Positions 44,337 through 52,814 of a stretch of DNA of 64,000 bases are shown one piece after another. Each line of letters opens with the position of its first letter. Positions within the stretch are counted from its first letter, which is position 1. The stretch is taken from the NCBI GenBank assembly GCA_015243575.1, contig CP042469.1, forward strand, positions 2,880,929 to 2,944,928. The letters are read 5' to 3'. A program made the translations under genes and the position numbers. Under the pieces are notes generated by a model, which did no database searches, was not told where the DNA came from, and saw only the letters and a list, made by a program, of their open reading frames with translations. This stretch comes from Clostridiales bacterium. Its GTDB lineage: Bacteria; Bacillota; Clostridia; Peptostreptococcales; Anaerovoracaceae.

Positions 44337-45301
44337 TTGATTACCCCTTTCTCTTTTCTCTGTGCGATCATTCCGAAAGTGATAACAATCATGCCCAGTA
44401 TGGTCTCCTGCCATGTGCCGGAAGGCACTCCCAGAAGGGTCAGCAGATTAAAGATGGATGAGATAAATAAGGTTGCAATTGGGATTGCGATAATAATATT
44501 GATATACTTTTGAAGTACCTGGGACAGCAAAACTGCTGCCAAAGGCAGGAATATGGTGCTGATGCTGGATAGGCCTGTCATGGCGATCACACGTCCGGCG
44601 TAGCTCTCCTTGATCACTCCTGCAATGCCAAAAAAGATTCCGGCAATTAAGCCTCCGATGATCAATGCCTTTATCGGATGGATCCCCATCATCTTTGCAA
44701 TGGTTCCATTGCTGCCCACAGCTCTGACATTCAGTCCTGCGGTGGTCCGGTTGTAAAGAAAATACGCGGCAGCTAGTCCTGCCGCCAGCAGAAAGTAAAC
44801 TGCGGGGACATGTCCAAGGGCACGCAGCTGCGGATCCAGCTGCACGACCTGGAGGCCCTGCGCCAGCCTGAGCTTCGCATAGTAAGCAGCAACTGCCTCA
44901 TATATCATTGTCATCCCCAGACCTGCAATCCAGGATGGTATTTTCGTAATGTTGTACACCTGAAAGTTAATAAAAAGTAAAACCATGCCAACAAGAATTC
45001 CTCCCAGGATCAATCCCGGATAGCCCATCTCATTTCCCAGAGCCCCGCCCACTGTAGCGGAAAGAATTAGAACAGCTCCGATGGAGAAGTCCGTAATGCC
45101 TGCTGCAAAGATAAAACAAAGACCCCAAGCGACAAAAGTAGGTATGGCTGATCCGGTTATCAGTACATTGAAATTTGCAACACTGATAAACTTGCCGTCA
45201 ACGTAACGATTTAGTATTCCAAAGGCTAGAACAACGAGGATAATCACAATAACCGCTTTGATCCTTTTTGTTGCTGCAGCGGATGAAGCCTCTTGATTCA
45301 T
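44333..45301 (-). CDS. ABC transporter 2 permease (sugar type), first
   Basis: 322 residues with eight to ten helices, paralogue of 24834-25823. VAWGLCFIFAAGITDFSIGA near residue 75 and NRTTAGLNVRAVGSNG near residue 195 match the family. Start at 45301 (MNQEASSAAATKRI) behind GAGGAG. A hairpin separates it from the upstream binding-protein gene. Confidence 0.9.
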   Translation of the reverse strand: MNQEASSAAATKRIKAVIVIILVVLAFGILNRYVDGKFISVANFNVLITGSAIPTFVAWGLCFIFAAGITDFSIGAVLILSATVGGALGNEMGYPGLILGGILVGMVLLFINFQVYNITKIPSWIAGLGMTMIYEAVAAYYAKLRLAQGLQVVQLDPQLRALGHVPAVYFLLAAGLAAAYFLYNRTTAGLNVRAVGSNGTIAKMMGIHPIKALIIGGLIAGIFFGIAGVIKESYAGRVIAMTGLSSISTIFLPLAAVLLSQVLQKYINIIIAIPIATLFISSIFNLLTLLGVPSGTWQETILGMIVITFGMIAQRKEKGVIK

Positions 45302-45355
45302 ATCAAATATTCTCCTCAAACAATTTCTTATATACGGATACACATCTTTCAGAAA

Positions 45356-45418
45356 GGCTCCTCTCCTGCGTCGTTACAGCGAACCTATGCTGATACCAAG
45401 AGAGGAGCTTATCTATCG
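45356..45418 (-). other. Intercistronic hairpin in ABC transporter 2 mRNA
   Basis: GGCTCCTCTC (45356-45365) pairs with GAGAGGAGC (45410-45418). It lies between the binding-protein stop and the first permease. No T-run follows, so it is more likely an RNA-stabilising or partial-termination stem that raises binding-protein expression over the membrane parts, as is common in such operons. Inference. Confidence 0.55.
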
Positions 45419-45457
45419 CGCTTCACCTTCCGCAATTTTGCGGCGGTGTCTATGTAT

Positions 45458-46612
45458 TTATTTTAATTTTGCATTAAAGGTTTCGTTATAATTTGTAATA
45501 AAGTCAAAGAATGTCTGATAGCTCACTTCGGGATTGAATCGATACGTTAAGCTCTGATACTCTTCGTCTGAAATGGGACTTTCGTTGTTTTCCAGAAGCT
45601 TGATGAAGGCACCCGCCTGATCTGGAGCAAGGGTACACATGGGAAGGTTTGTAAACACCGGAGCTTTTCCGTCTTCGCCTAGGATTGGATGACCGTCAAG
45701 ATAGTTGAGAAGCAGCATATTCGCAAGAGAACCGTCAACCCACTGTCCGCCTACAACACCATCAATCTGTTGATCCACCATTTTTTGTGCGATATCAGGT
45801 GTAATATCTGTGCCGTAGATTTTGGGGTCCATGTTTGCGTCTTTTCTGCTTGCCAGCGCATTTAACGCTCCATCCACAAAGTCACCGCCTGTACCATAAA
45901 TGCAGTCTGCATCTGGGTAGGCAGTCAGCAGATCATTGGATTTCTGAACGGCTTCCGTGGGGTCTGCGCAGTGGGCTTCCCCTAGAACATAGCCTCCACC
46001 AGCTGTGAATGCTTCAACAAATCCTTCAATTCTGAGGTCATGGGAGGAATCCCCTTTTGCTGCTGCCACAATAATTGCAGTTTCGCATCCATCCTTTAGT
46101 GCCATCTCTGCGATGCTTTTACCTGCCAGTTTATCTTCTGCAGATATCGCTCCCACAAAGTAAGGATTCTCCTTCAGCTTTCCAAGAACCTCATTGGAAG
46201 GAATCTTATCAAATAAAACAAAAGGAACCTTTGCCTCTTGACAGATCTGAGAAACCGAGTTAAACATGGTTTCTGAGATGCCAAAGAACTGAATTCCATC
46301 TACACCGGATGAGATCATCGTCTGAACGTCAGAAATCACCTTGTCAGCTTTAAATTCATCATTTGCCACCACCAGCTTGTTTCCGAATATCTCCGTTGCA
46401 TTTTTTGTTTCTTTCTCGATGATATCCAAAGGAAATACGCCCTGACCCCAGTTATTGTAGCCGATGGAATATACTGCTGTGCCATCTTTGTCAGAACCGG
46501 ATTGATCGGAATCCCCGGTGCTTGCACCCCCGGATCCACATGCGCTCATGGTGCTAGCAATCAAAAATACAGATAGACATAGGCTCAATTTTTTGAATAT
46601 AGAACTTTTCAT
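45458..46612 (-). CDS. ABC transporter 2 substrate-binding lipoprotein
   Basis: 384-residue sugar-family binding protein, paralogue of 25891-27021. The signal peptide is hydrophobic to residue 24 with lipobox MSAC, followed by a Gly/Ser/Asp-rich linker and two lobes. Both paralogues share features such as NNWGQGVFPLDII near residue 52 and the ending SYQTFFDFITNYNETF. GGAGGAG precedes the ATG. First gene behind the perfect operator at 46733-46774. Confidence 0.9.
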   Translation of the reverse strand: MKSSIFKKLSLCLSVFLIASTMSACGSGGASTGDSDQSGSDKDGTAVYSIGYNNWGQGVFPLDIIEKETKNATEIFGNKLVVANDEFKADKVISDVQTMISSGVDGIQFFGISETMFNSVSQICQEAKVPFVLFDKIPSNEVLGKLKENPYFVGAISAEDKLAGKSIAEMALKDGCETAIIVAAAKGDSSHDLRIEGFVEAFTAGGGYVLGEAHCADPTEAVQKSNDLLTAYPDADCIYGTGGDFVDGALNALASRKDANMDPKIYGTDITPDIAQKMVDQQIDGVVGGQWVDGSLANMLLLNYLDGHPILGEDGKAPVFTNLPMCTLAPDQAGAFIKLLENNESPISDEEYQSLTYRFNPEVSYQTFFDFITNYNETFNAKLK

Positions 46613-46732
46613 AATTGATTCTCCTCCATTATTAAATCTTCTTCAACCTTCTTGAGTTGTTTTCTCAGGCGCCATTTTTACATACAGTATGCCATCTCTA
46701 TTGCCTATCATAACCCATCTGTTTCTTAACTT

Positions 46733-46774
46733 CATATCAAGTTTTTCCATACCCATGTGGAAAAACTTGATATG
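46733..46774. promoter_or_regulatory. Perfect 17-8-17 operator palindrome
   Basis: CATATCAAGTTTTTCCA (46733-46749), eight-base centre, TGGAAAAACTTGATATG (46758-46774): all 17 base pairs match. Downstream on the minus strand come AAACAGAT and a -10-like TATGAT (about 46708-46703), at a distance similar to the 34 kb site. No good -35 is present, pointing to activation. The remaining 46613-47063 contains only this and the GntR terminator. Confidence 0.8.
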
Positions 46775-46925
46775 GAAAAGTCTCCAAAAAAAAACAGCTT
46801 CCCTGCCTGGATATCACATGGAAAGGCGGAGAAGCTGCCGCTTGATTATATTGAATTATATGCTGGTTCGCTCATAGGAAGCAATCAAGGTAGTTTTCCA
46901 GTTTTAACTGCGAAAGCCCGCAGAA

Positions 46926-46955
46926 ATAAAAAATGCAGACAACATCGTTGTCTGC
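46926..46955 (-). terminator. Intrinsic terminator of the PTS operon/GntR gene
   Basis: TGCAGACAAC (46934-46943) pairs with GTTGTCTGCA (46946-46955) with a tiny loop; on the minus strand TTTTTTATTT follows. It lies about 110 bases after the GntR stop. Confidence 0.82.
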
Positions 46956-47063
46956 AGCTTATCCAAAAATTGCATTAAATTTGAAGCACACTGGAACAGT
47001 TTTGCCACCATTTTTTTGTGCCTGAATTGGTTATTCTTTAACTCATGTTAACAGATTTTGGGA

Positions 47064-47777
47064 TCAAATTTTAATATTTATGGTAACAGAATACCAATCC
47101 TTATTGAAATGTGTCTCTGCGTACTCGATGACTTTATCAAATTCATCGAAGGCAAGCCTCTTGACAAAAAAGGTGTCTGTATTCTTCTTCATATTCATGA
47201 GTTTTGCAATCCTGCCATCGGTCACCTGTTTGACGGAATAGTTTTCACTTGCCCAGACAGGAAAAATTTTTGCGTCCTTTAAGGTTTTATAAAAAGACCC
47301 AGTCTCTCTGATTCGCTCTGCCTGATCAAGGCTCAGGATTCTGCTGTCAACAAAGGAGCTTTGATAGGCGATGGGTTCGTCATTGGCAAGTCTCACTCTT
47401 CGTACACAGATCATCGATTGATCGGCAGGAATTTCTAATTTTTCCGCAACACTGGGGTTTCGCACCTCTTCGATGAGATCCACGAGCATTCCGATCTGAT
47501 AACCTTGCTGCAGTAGTTCATCGCTGAAGCTGATGGAAGTCAGTCCGCGAGTCATCTGCTTCTTGGTGACAAAGGTACCAACGCCCTGCACACCCATAAG
47601 ATATCCCTCGCTGATCAAATCATTGAAGGCTTTCCTGACCGTGATGGTGGATACATTGTATCGTTTTTTCAGGGCGGACTCGCTGTCCACTTTGTCGCCA
47701 GGCTGCAAAAGTCCCGATTTAATATCACCTATGATATCTTCCTTGATCTGAATGTACTTTGCAACTTTATGTTCCAT
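47064..47777 (-). CDS. GntR/HutC-family regulator with UTRA domain
   Basis: 237 residues. N-terminal winged HTH (about 8-75, VDSESALKKRYNVSTITVRK) and C-terminal UTRA ligand domain (about 95-235). The type matches NagR/YvoA-like regulators that bind amino-sugar phosphates. Last gene of the GNAT-PIG-L-MurQ-PTS-HPr operon. A TTAACATATTTATG half-site lies just upstream (47796-47809) and related repeats lie upstream of the operon's first gene. Confidence 0.9.
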   Translation of the reverse strand: MEHKVAKYIQIKEDIIGDIKSGLLQPGDKVDSESALKKRYNVSTITVRKAFNDLISEGYLMGVQGVGTFVTKKQMTRGLTSISFSDELLQQGYQIGMLVDLIEEVRNPSVAEKLEIPADQSMICVRRVRLANDEPIAYQSSFVDSRILSLDQAERIRETGSFYKTLKDAKIFPVWASENYSVKQVTDGRIAKLMNMKKNTDTFFVKRLAFDEFDKVIEYAETHFNKDWYSVTINIKI

Positions 47778-47896
47778 ACACCTACTCCTAATACATTAAC
47801 ATATTTATGTGAAATGTTTTATCCTGAAAGACATTGCTTTTGGGGCACGATTGCAAGTATTTCTGGGATTAGTTTACCACATTCTGACGAAAATTC

Positions 47897-48163
47897 CTAT
47901 TCTTCACCGAATTTTGATTCCACTAGCTCTTTCAGTGTCTTCACTGCATGATTTTCGTCTTCACCCTCCGCTATAATTTTGATTTCCGCGTCCTTGGAAA
48001 CACCAAGGGCGAGTACTGCAAGCATAGATTTAGCGTTAGCTTTTTTCGAGTCCTTCTCAATAGTAACGATGGATTTAAACTTTGCCGCAGTTTGTACAAA
48101 GGTTGCTGCGGGCCGTGCGTGAAGTCCTGTCTTATTCTGAACGATAATATTTTCTGAATACAT
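47897..48163 (-). CDS. HPr phosphocarrier protein
   Basis: 88 residues. His15 lies in TGLHARPAA (accepts phosphate from enzyme I) and Ser46 in NAKSMLAVLALG (site of HPr kinase), so both regulatory and catalytic sites are intact. AGGAGG precedes the ATG. It lies inside the PTS operon, after IIA and before the GntR gene, so it may be a dedicated partner of this PTS rather than the general HPr, although a sole-HPr role cannot be excluded. Confidence 0.93.
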   Translation of the reverse strand: MYSENIIVQNKTGLHARPAATFVQTAAKFKSIVTIEKDSKKANAKSMLAVLALGVSKDAEIKIIAEGEDENHAVKTLKELVESKFGEE

Positions 48164-48252
48164 GTCGATTCCTCCTGATTTTTCATCTGTAAGCTGCCGG
48201 ATCGCTCCGTTTTCTCATTGGAGTTTAGAGTCTTATTCTCTAAAATGCTCTG

Positions 48253-48645
48253 TTATTCGGGAAATCTCGCGATTGCAGTCTTTGCTGTTTCCATAGAAAG
48301 GTTTGCCAATTCTTCGATGGAGAGTTCGCTGTCCAGGTTCATGCTAGTCTCAAGAAACGCCATGGTATTTAATCCTGCAACAGCAAAATATCTTCCGGGG
48401 TGCTCTGCACACTGCATCGCAGCCACACGGAAAGGAGATGCGCCAAGAAGATCGCAGGCAAACAGAACTTCATCAGCTCCAAAGCTTTCCAGCTGTGTTT
48501 TAATTCGATTTTCAAGGTCAGCCAGATCCTCTCCTTTTCTCAGATCGAAAAAATACATTTGTTCCGGAACTCCGGCAATCATTTCCATATTTAGTCTGAC
48601 ACCTTCGGCATAGCCACCGTGCCCGACAACGATCATTCGTTTCAT
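48253..48645 (-). CDS. PTS IIA component, mannose family
   Basis: 130 residues, EIIA-Man fold. The phospho-His is His9 in VVGHGGYAEG; CDLLGASPFRVAAM near residue 64 is the second family hallmark. Lies 146 bases after the IID gene and before HPr. It accepts phosphate from HPr and passes it to IIB. Confidence 0.92.
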   Translation of the reverse strand: MKRMIVVGHGGYAEGVRLNMEMIAGVPEQMYFFDLRKGEDLADLENRIKTQLESFGADEVLFACDLLGASPFRVAAMQCAEHPGRYFAVAGLNTMAFLETSMNLDSELSIEELANLSMETAKTAIARFPE

Positions 48646-48791
48646 TCTTTCCTCCGAGTAAAATCAGCGGAGGAGGTCAGCAGCCTTTCATTTGGCAGAA
48701 ATCTGCCGAGCTCTCCCGCTTCAATCTTTTATTTTCATTCCAGCTTCTTTAGATACTGAGCTTACAATTTTTAATTGCTGTATTCTAGATG

Positions 48792-49658
48792 CTAAGCGTA
48801 GAATCCTGTGGAATATCCGATAAAGGTAAGTACACCAGCAGCTGCAAGGATCAATCCCATGAGCTTAAGGGGCGACCACTTCTTCTTGGAATATAGATAA
48901 TAGATTCCAAGGGTCAGCAGGAGCGGAACAAGATGCGGGAAGATAGAGTTCAGCATCTTATCAGCCTCAAAAAGAACCTGATCTTCAAGGACAACACCCT
49001 GCGTTGCATCAAATACATCCTTCACAATTTTGAAGGGAATAGAAACGGTTACGAAGGAAGCAGTCAGTGCGCCGACAACGGTGAGTCCAAGGACGGTCAT
49101 GGTATCCGTAAGGGTATCCAGCTTGCCCGTTGACATAAAGCCATGCATTCCTTCCAGGCCGGACTTATATCCCAGTTTGAACAGATTCCAGCTTAAAAAA
49201 GCTGTTCCGATGGGGTAAGCGACCATATAAATCAGGGGGCCAAGCCATGATGTGGCCGGAGACGCCTGAGAAATGGAAAGGCAAATGGTCAGCAGGATCG
49301 GAATAAAGGTCGCAACCCATAGAGAGTCTCCAATTGCCGAGGTAGGTCCGATCAGTGCTACTTTAACGCTGCTGATCAGCTCTGGAGTACACTGCTTATT
49401 GGAATTAGCCTCTTCAAGACCGCAGACGATGCCGTTACAAATAGAACCTACCTGCTGCTCGGTGTTGAAGAGTGTTACGTGCCGCTTCAGCGCTTCTGCT
49501 TTCTCTTCTTTTGTATCATAGAGTTCTTCAATTACAGGAGACATGGACTGCGCAAATGCCATACCGAGCATGCTTTCCGCCTGCTGGGAGCATCCATGAA
49601 AAAAGAACCAATTGAGCCATGACTTTTTCAGTGTTTTTGCATTGAGTTTCTTAGCCAT
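48792..49658 (-). CDS. PTS IID component, mannose family
   Basis: 288-residue membrane component. KKSWLNWFFFHGCSQQAES near residue 11 and IGPTSAIGDSLWVATFIPIL near residue 105 are typical of IID; several helices fill the C-terminal half. Starts two bases after the IIC stop. Forms the transport channel with IIC. Confidence 0.93.
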   Translation of the reverse strand: MAKKLNAKTLKKSWLNWFFFHGCSQQAESMLGMAFAQSMSPVIEELYDTKEEKAEALKRHVTLFNTEQQVGSICNGIVCGLEEANSNKQCTPELISSVKVALIGPTSAIGDSLWVATFIPILLTICLSISQASPATSWLGPLIYMVAYPIGTAFLSWNLFKLGYKSGLEGMHGFMSTGKLDTLTDTMTVLGLTVVGALTASFVTVSIPFKIVKDVFDATQGVVLEDQVLFEADKMLNSIFPHLVPLLLTLGIYYLYSKKKWSPLKLMGLILAAAGVLTFIGYSTGFYA

Positions 49659-49660
49659 TG

Positions 49661-50452
49661 TTACGCCACTCCTTTCCTGGAATCCAAGCTGGAATTCGCT
49701 ACATAATACAGTATGGCTGTTATAATCGCCACAACCGCTACGGCCATGGTGGAAAGATTAAAGTATGTTACCAGAACAAACCCTGCAAGGAAAATTACGA
49801 TATGATATTTCTTCTTGAGCAGGAAGGATAAGATAATACCCATTCCGAGAGATGCCATCATGCCTCCGAAGACGCCCAGTACGGTTGTAACCCAGCCCGG
49901 GATAATAGCTGCGAAATCTGCTTGAGCAGAAGCTGCAGTCATGGAAGTAAGTACAATGATTGCTGGGATAAACCGGCAGGCAAAACCGATTGCCTGACCC
50001 ATAACCACGTTGGGAATGAACATTTTTCCAGTAGCACCTTCCGCTGCGTATCTCTGTGCGACACGGTTCAGCGGCAGATTCAGCGCATAGGATATGTTCC
50101 ACATGATCTGACCCACAAGTCCGCCGATCCCTGCAAATACCACTGCAAGCCCGATAACCTGTGCTGCGTCAAGCCCGCTGCCAAAAACAATCGCACCGGA
50201 AACGCCGATATAAGTAGCATAAGATAAGTCCCAGGCAACGGCTCCTCCGGGTGTTACGTTACCCATGTACATGATCTGAAGCGGGATGCCGACGATCATT
50301 GCTGTCTGAACATCACCGAGAATCACGCCTACCACAAGAGCTGCGACCAGCGGCCTTCCCAGCGTATACCAGCCTATGGTATTTCCGACGATGGAGCCGA
50401 TCGAGCCGAGGTACACAAACAGGGCGATTAGAATAATTTGATAAATCTCCAT
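49661..50452 (-). CDS. PTS IIC component, mannose/sorbose family
   Basis: 263-residue membrane component with about seven to eight helices. GRPLVAALVVGVILGDVQTA and GIPLQIMYMGNVTPGGAVAWD near residues 32-75 are characteristic of EIIC-Sor. AGGAGG-like site upstream of ATG. A hairpin (GACCGG/CCGGTC) lies in the 87-base gap after the IIB gene. Confidence 0.93.
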   Translation of the reverse strand: MEIYQIILIALFVYLGSIGSIVGNTIGWYTLGRPLVAALVVGVILGDVQTAMIVGIPLQIMYMGNVTPGGAVAWDLSYATYIGVSGAIVFGSGLDAAQVIGLAVVFAGIGGLVGQIMWNISYALNLPLNRVAQRYAAEGATGKMFIPNVVMGQAIGFACRFIPAIIVLTSMTAASAQADFAAIIPGWVTTVLGVFGGMMASLGMGIILSFLLKKKYHIVIFLAGFVLVTYFNLSTMAVAVVAIITAILYYVANSSLDSRKGVA

Positions 50453-50539
50453 GGTATCCTCCTTTAAACTTTCTTAGAATCTGACCGGTTGTCTTTGTGG
50501 TTAAACAAACCAAAACCCAAAGTTTCGCCGGTCATGATG

Positions 50540-51028
50540 CTATATAGATTTTTTAAATGCTTCCCAGCCGGTCTTAGAAGTATTCGGCAGCTGCTGGAAG
50601 AATACTTCAAGCCCCTGAGAAGCTAACTTATCAATAACTGCCACATCCTGATCGCTCAAATAGAAAATGCCTGTAGCGCCGCTTACTTTATGAATCGTGT
50701 CTTCCCGCTTTGCAATGTTACCCAAGATGATGGACTCTGCTTTTGTGATACCCGCTTCAATTTCAGATAATTTTGCTGGCTGCTTTACGATGACCAGACG
50801 GTTAACATTGCTTTCCTGCGCCAGCAGCGCATTGGCTTCCTCGGTAGTCACGATATGTGTTGTATAAGCAGGTGGAACGCCCATTTTCATAATCGACTTT
50901 AAGGTTGGATTTTTGGCACTCTCATCGTCGATTGCGATGATCTCTTTGATGGAGAGCGTTGGACACCATGCTACGATGGTCTGCCCGTGAATCAGTCTGT
51001 CATCAACTCTTACATACGTATTTGCCAT
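50540..51028 (-). CDS. PTS IIB component, mannose family
   Basis: 162 residues. The N-terminal motif VRVDDRLIHGQTIVAWCP holds the phospho-His near residue 15. IAIDDESAKNPTLKSIMKMG and MGVPP also fit. AGGAGGAAAG precedes the ATG. It transfers phosphate to the incoming sugar, which by context is an N-acetylated amino sugar such as MurNAc. Confidence 0.93.
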   Translation of the reverse strand: MANTYVRVDDRLIHGQTIVAWCPTLSIKEIIAIDDESAKNPTLKSIMKMGVPPAYTTHIVTTEEANALLAQESNVNRLVIVKQPAKLSEIEAGITKAESIILGNIAKREDTIHKVSGATGIFYLSDQDVAVIDKLASQGLEVFFQQLPNTSKTGWEAFKKSI

Positions 51029-51150
51029 TGCTTTCCTCCTTTCTCAGTGGAACGACTTTGTTTTTTATGCCTGCTTACAGGCTGCAATTTGCTTTAGTAT
51101 CCTTATTTAATAAAGAGCACATATTCTAATTCGGCATGGCTTTCGAAGCT

Positions 51151-52047
51151 CTATTCAATGCAGCTTCTGATAAAGCCTTGCTTCTCCGTGATCCGTGCTT
51201 CAGCTTCTTCTTTAGAAATTCCAGTCAGAATCATGACGATTGCAGTTTTGCTGCTGCAGCCAGAGGCTTCTAGGGTTCTTGCCGCCGTATCATAGTCACA
51301 TCCGGTGCTTTCCATTACGATTCTCTTTGCTCGCTCTACAAGCTTCTGGTTGGTCGCTTTCATATCAACCATCAGGTTGCCGTAAACCTTGCCCATGCCC
51401 ACCATCGACGCGGTAGAAATCATATTGAGAATCAATTTCTGACAGGTACCTGCTTTGAGTCTTGTCGAACCGGTCAATACCTCCGGGCCTGCGTCTGCTT
51501 CTATTGCCACATCTGCATATTGGGATAAAAGTGCCTCTTTGTTGCAGGAGATTCCAACGCATTTAGCATTCATTTTTTTTGCATACTTCAAGGCTCCGAT
51601 TGCATAAGGAGTTCTTCCCGATGCTGCAATTGCGGCGACTACGTCATTTTCTCCCACATGGAGCGCTTCCAGATCATTAGCAGCCAGTTCCTCCGAATCC
51701 TCGGCGCCCTCCACCGCTCTGACAAACGCTTTTTCTCCCCCTGCGATCACACCAATGACCTCATCCTCCGTGGAAAAGGTCGGTACACATTCCACTGCGT
51801 CCAATATACCGAGCCTGCCGCTGGTACCGGCTCCGATGTAAATCAGCCTCCCCCGCTGTTTCAGCGCCTGAACAATCAGTACCACGGCTCTTTCAATCTG
51901 TGGCAGGGCCTCTTTCACGGCAAGAACGGTTTTTTGATCCTCTTCATTCATAATCTGTAGCAATTCCAAAGAGGACATGGTATCCAGATTGGTTGTTTTT
52001 GGATTTCTGCTTTCTGTTTTTAAATGATCAATTTTGACCTGGTTCAT
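51151..52047 (-). CDS. murQ: N-acetylmuramic acid 6-phosphate etherase
   Basis: Cleaves the D-lactyl ether of MurNAc-6-phosphate to give GlcNAc-6-phosphate and D-lactate in the cytoplasm. 298 residues with the MurQ signatures ESRNPKTTNLDTMS near residue 12, YIGAGTSGRLGILDAVECVP near residue 70, the SIS domain, and GSTRLKAGTCQKLILNM near residue 190. AAAGGTGA precedes the ATG. In an operon with a mannose-family PTS it indicates cell-wall sugar recycling or scavenging. Confidence 0.95.
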   Translation of the reverse strand: MNQVKIDHLKTESRNPKTTNLDTMSSLELLQIMNEEDQKTVLAVKEALPQIERAVVLIVQALKQRGRLIYIGAGTSGRLGILDAVECVPTFSTEDEVIGVIAGGEKAFVRAVEGAEDSEELAANDLEALHVGENDVVAAIAASGRTPYAIGALKYAKKMNAKCVGISCNKEALLSQYADVAIEADAGPEVLTGSTRLKAGTCQKLILNMISTASMVGMGKVYGNLMVDMKATNQKLVERAKRIVMESTGCDYDTAARTLEASGCSSKTAIVMILTGISKEEAEARITEKQGFIRSCIE

Positions 52048-52125
52048 TATCTGTCACCTTTTGTTTTTCTGATACCCTACTTTTCCATGACGCAATGCGG
52101 ATTGCGAAACAGGGCATGCTAACTG

Positions 52126-52806
52126 CTACCATAATTGATTTTCGATAAGGCTGGCATACATATATGCCACTGTATATCCGCTGTTATTGGATTCGATCTG
52201 ACGAACTTTCCCTATGGTGGTATAGTAAGGAAGATATGGGAAGTCGTTGACTTCTCCCTGAAAAACCGAATACTCTTTGAGTCCGGAATACCATTGATCC
52301 ACTTCATCCTGCTCCAGCTTGAAATATGCCTGAGGAATGAAACCCACCAGATCTTCAAAGTTTTCTCCGTATACCAGCTTAATGGAATTTCCCTTTTCCC
52401 GTAAACGCTTTACTGCTGTAACCACTGCATCATGGGTATTGATGTGCCGTGGATGCATGGAGCCACGCCAATGGGTGATGACCAGCTCTACCTCTTCCTC
52501 CACAAAATATCGTTCCAGCCTTGCTGCAAACTCTTCTAAAGAGGGCATATTACTGGATACATAGCCGAGCCAGATGGTATCCCCCCCGAGTTTTGATGCT
52601 GCTCTTTGATTCTGATTCAAAAGCACCTTGAGATAATCTTCTTTTTCTTTTTCGGTGGCCTTTGGATCTTCAAGACGCCCCTGAGTGACGTGGATATAGG
52701 TACATCTTGCGCCTTCTCTTGCATATTTCAGCATGATAGGACCGCCCAGAACTTCCGCGTCCAGGGAGTGAGCGCCGATACTCACTACTCTTTTTATCTT
52801 ACTCAT
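52126..52806 (-). CDS. PIG-L/LmbE-family deacetylase-like protein
   Basis: 226 residues. The family AHPDDAE motif here reads AHSLDAE (residues 12-18), so the His, second Asp and Glu are kept but the first Asp, usually the general base, is Leu. The second metal region reads HPRHINTHDAV near residue 118. VTQGRLEDPKATEKEKEDY near residue 40 is typical. In this operon it may deacetylate an amino-sugar phosphate, but the altered motif makes catalysis uncertain. GGAGAAATT precedes the ATG; the upstream GNAT stop is eight bases away. Confidence 0.82.
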   Translation of the reverse strand: MSKIKRVVSIGAHSLDAEVLGGPIMLKYAREGARCTYIHVTQGRLEDPKATEKEKEDYLKVLLNQNQRAASKLGGDTIWLGYVSSNMPSLEEFAARLERYFVEEEVELVITHWRGSMHPRHINTHDAVVTAVKRLREKGNSIKLVYGENFEDLVGFIPQAYFKLEQDEVDQWYSGLKEYSVFQGEVNDFPYLPYYTTIGKVRQIESNNSGYTVAYMYASLIENQLW

Positions 52807-52814
52807 AATTTCTC

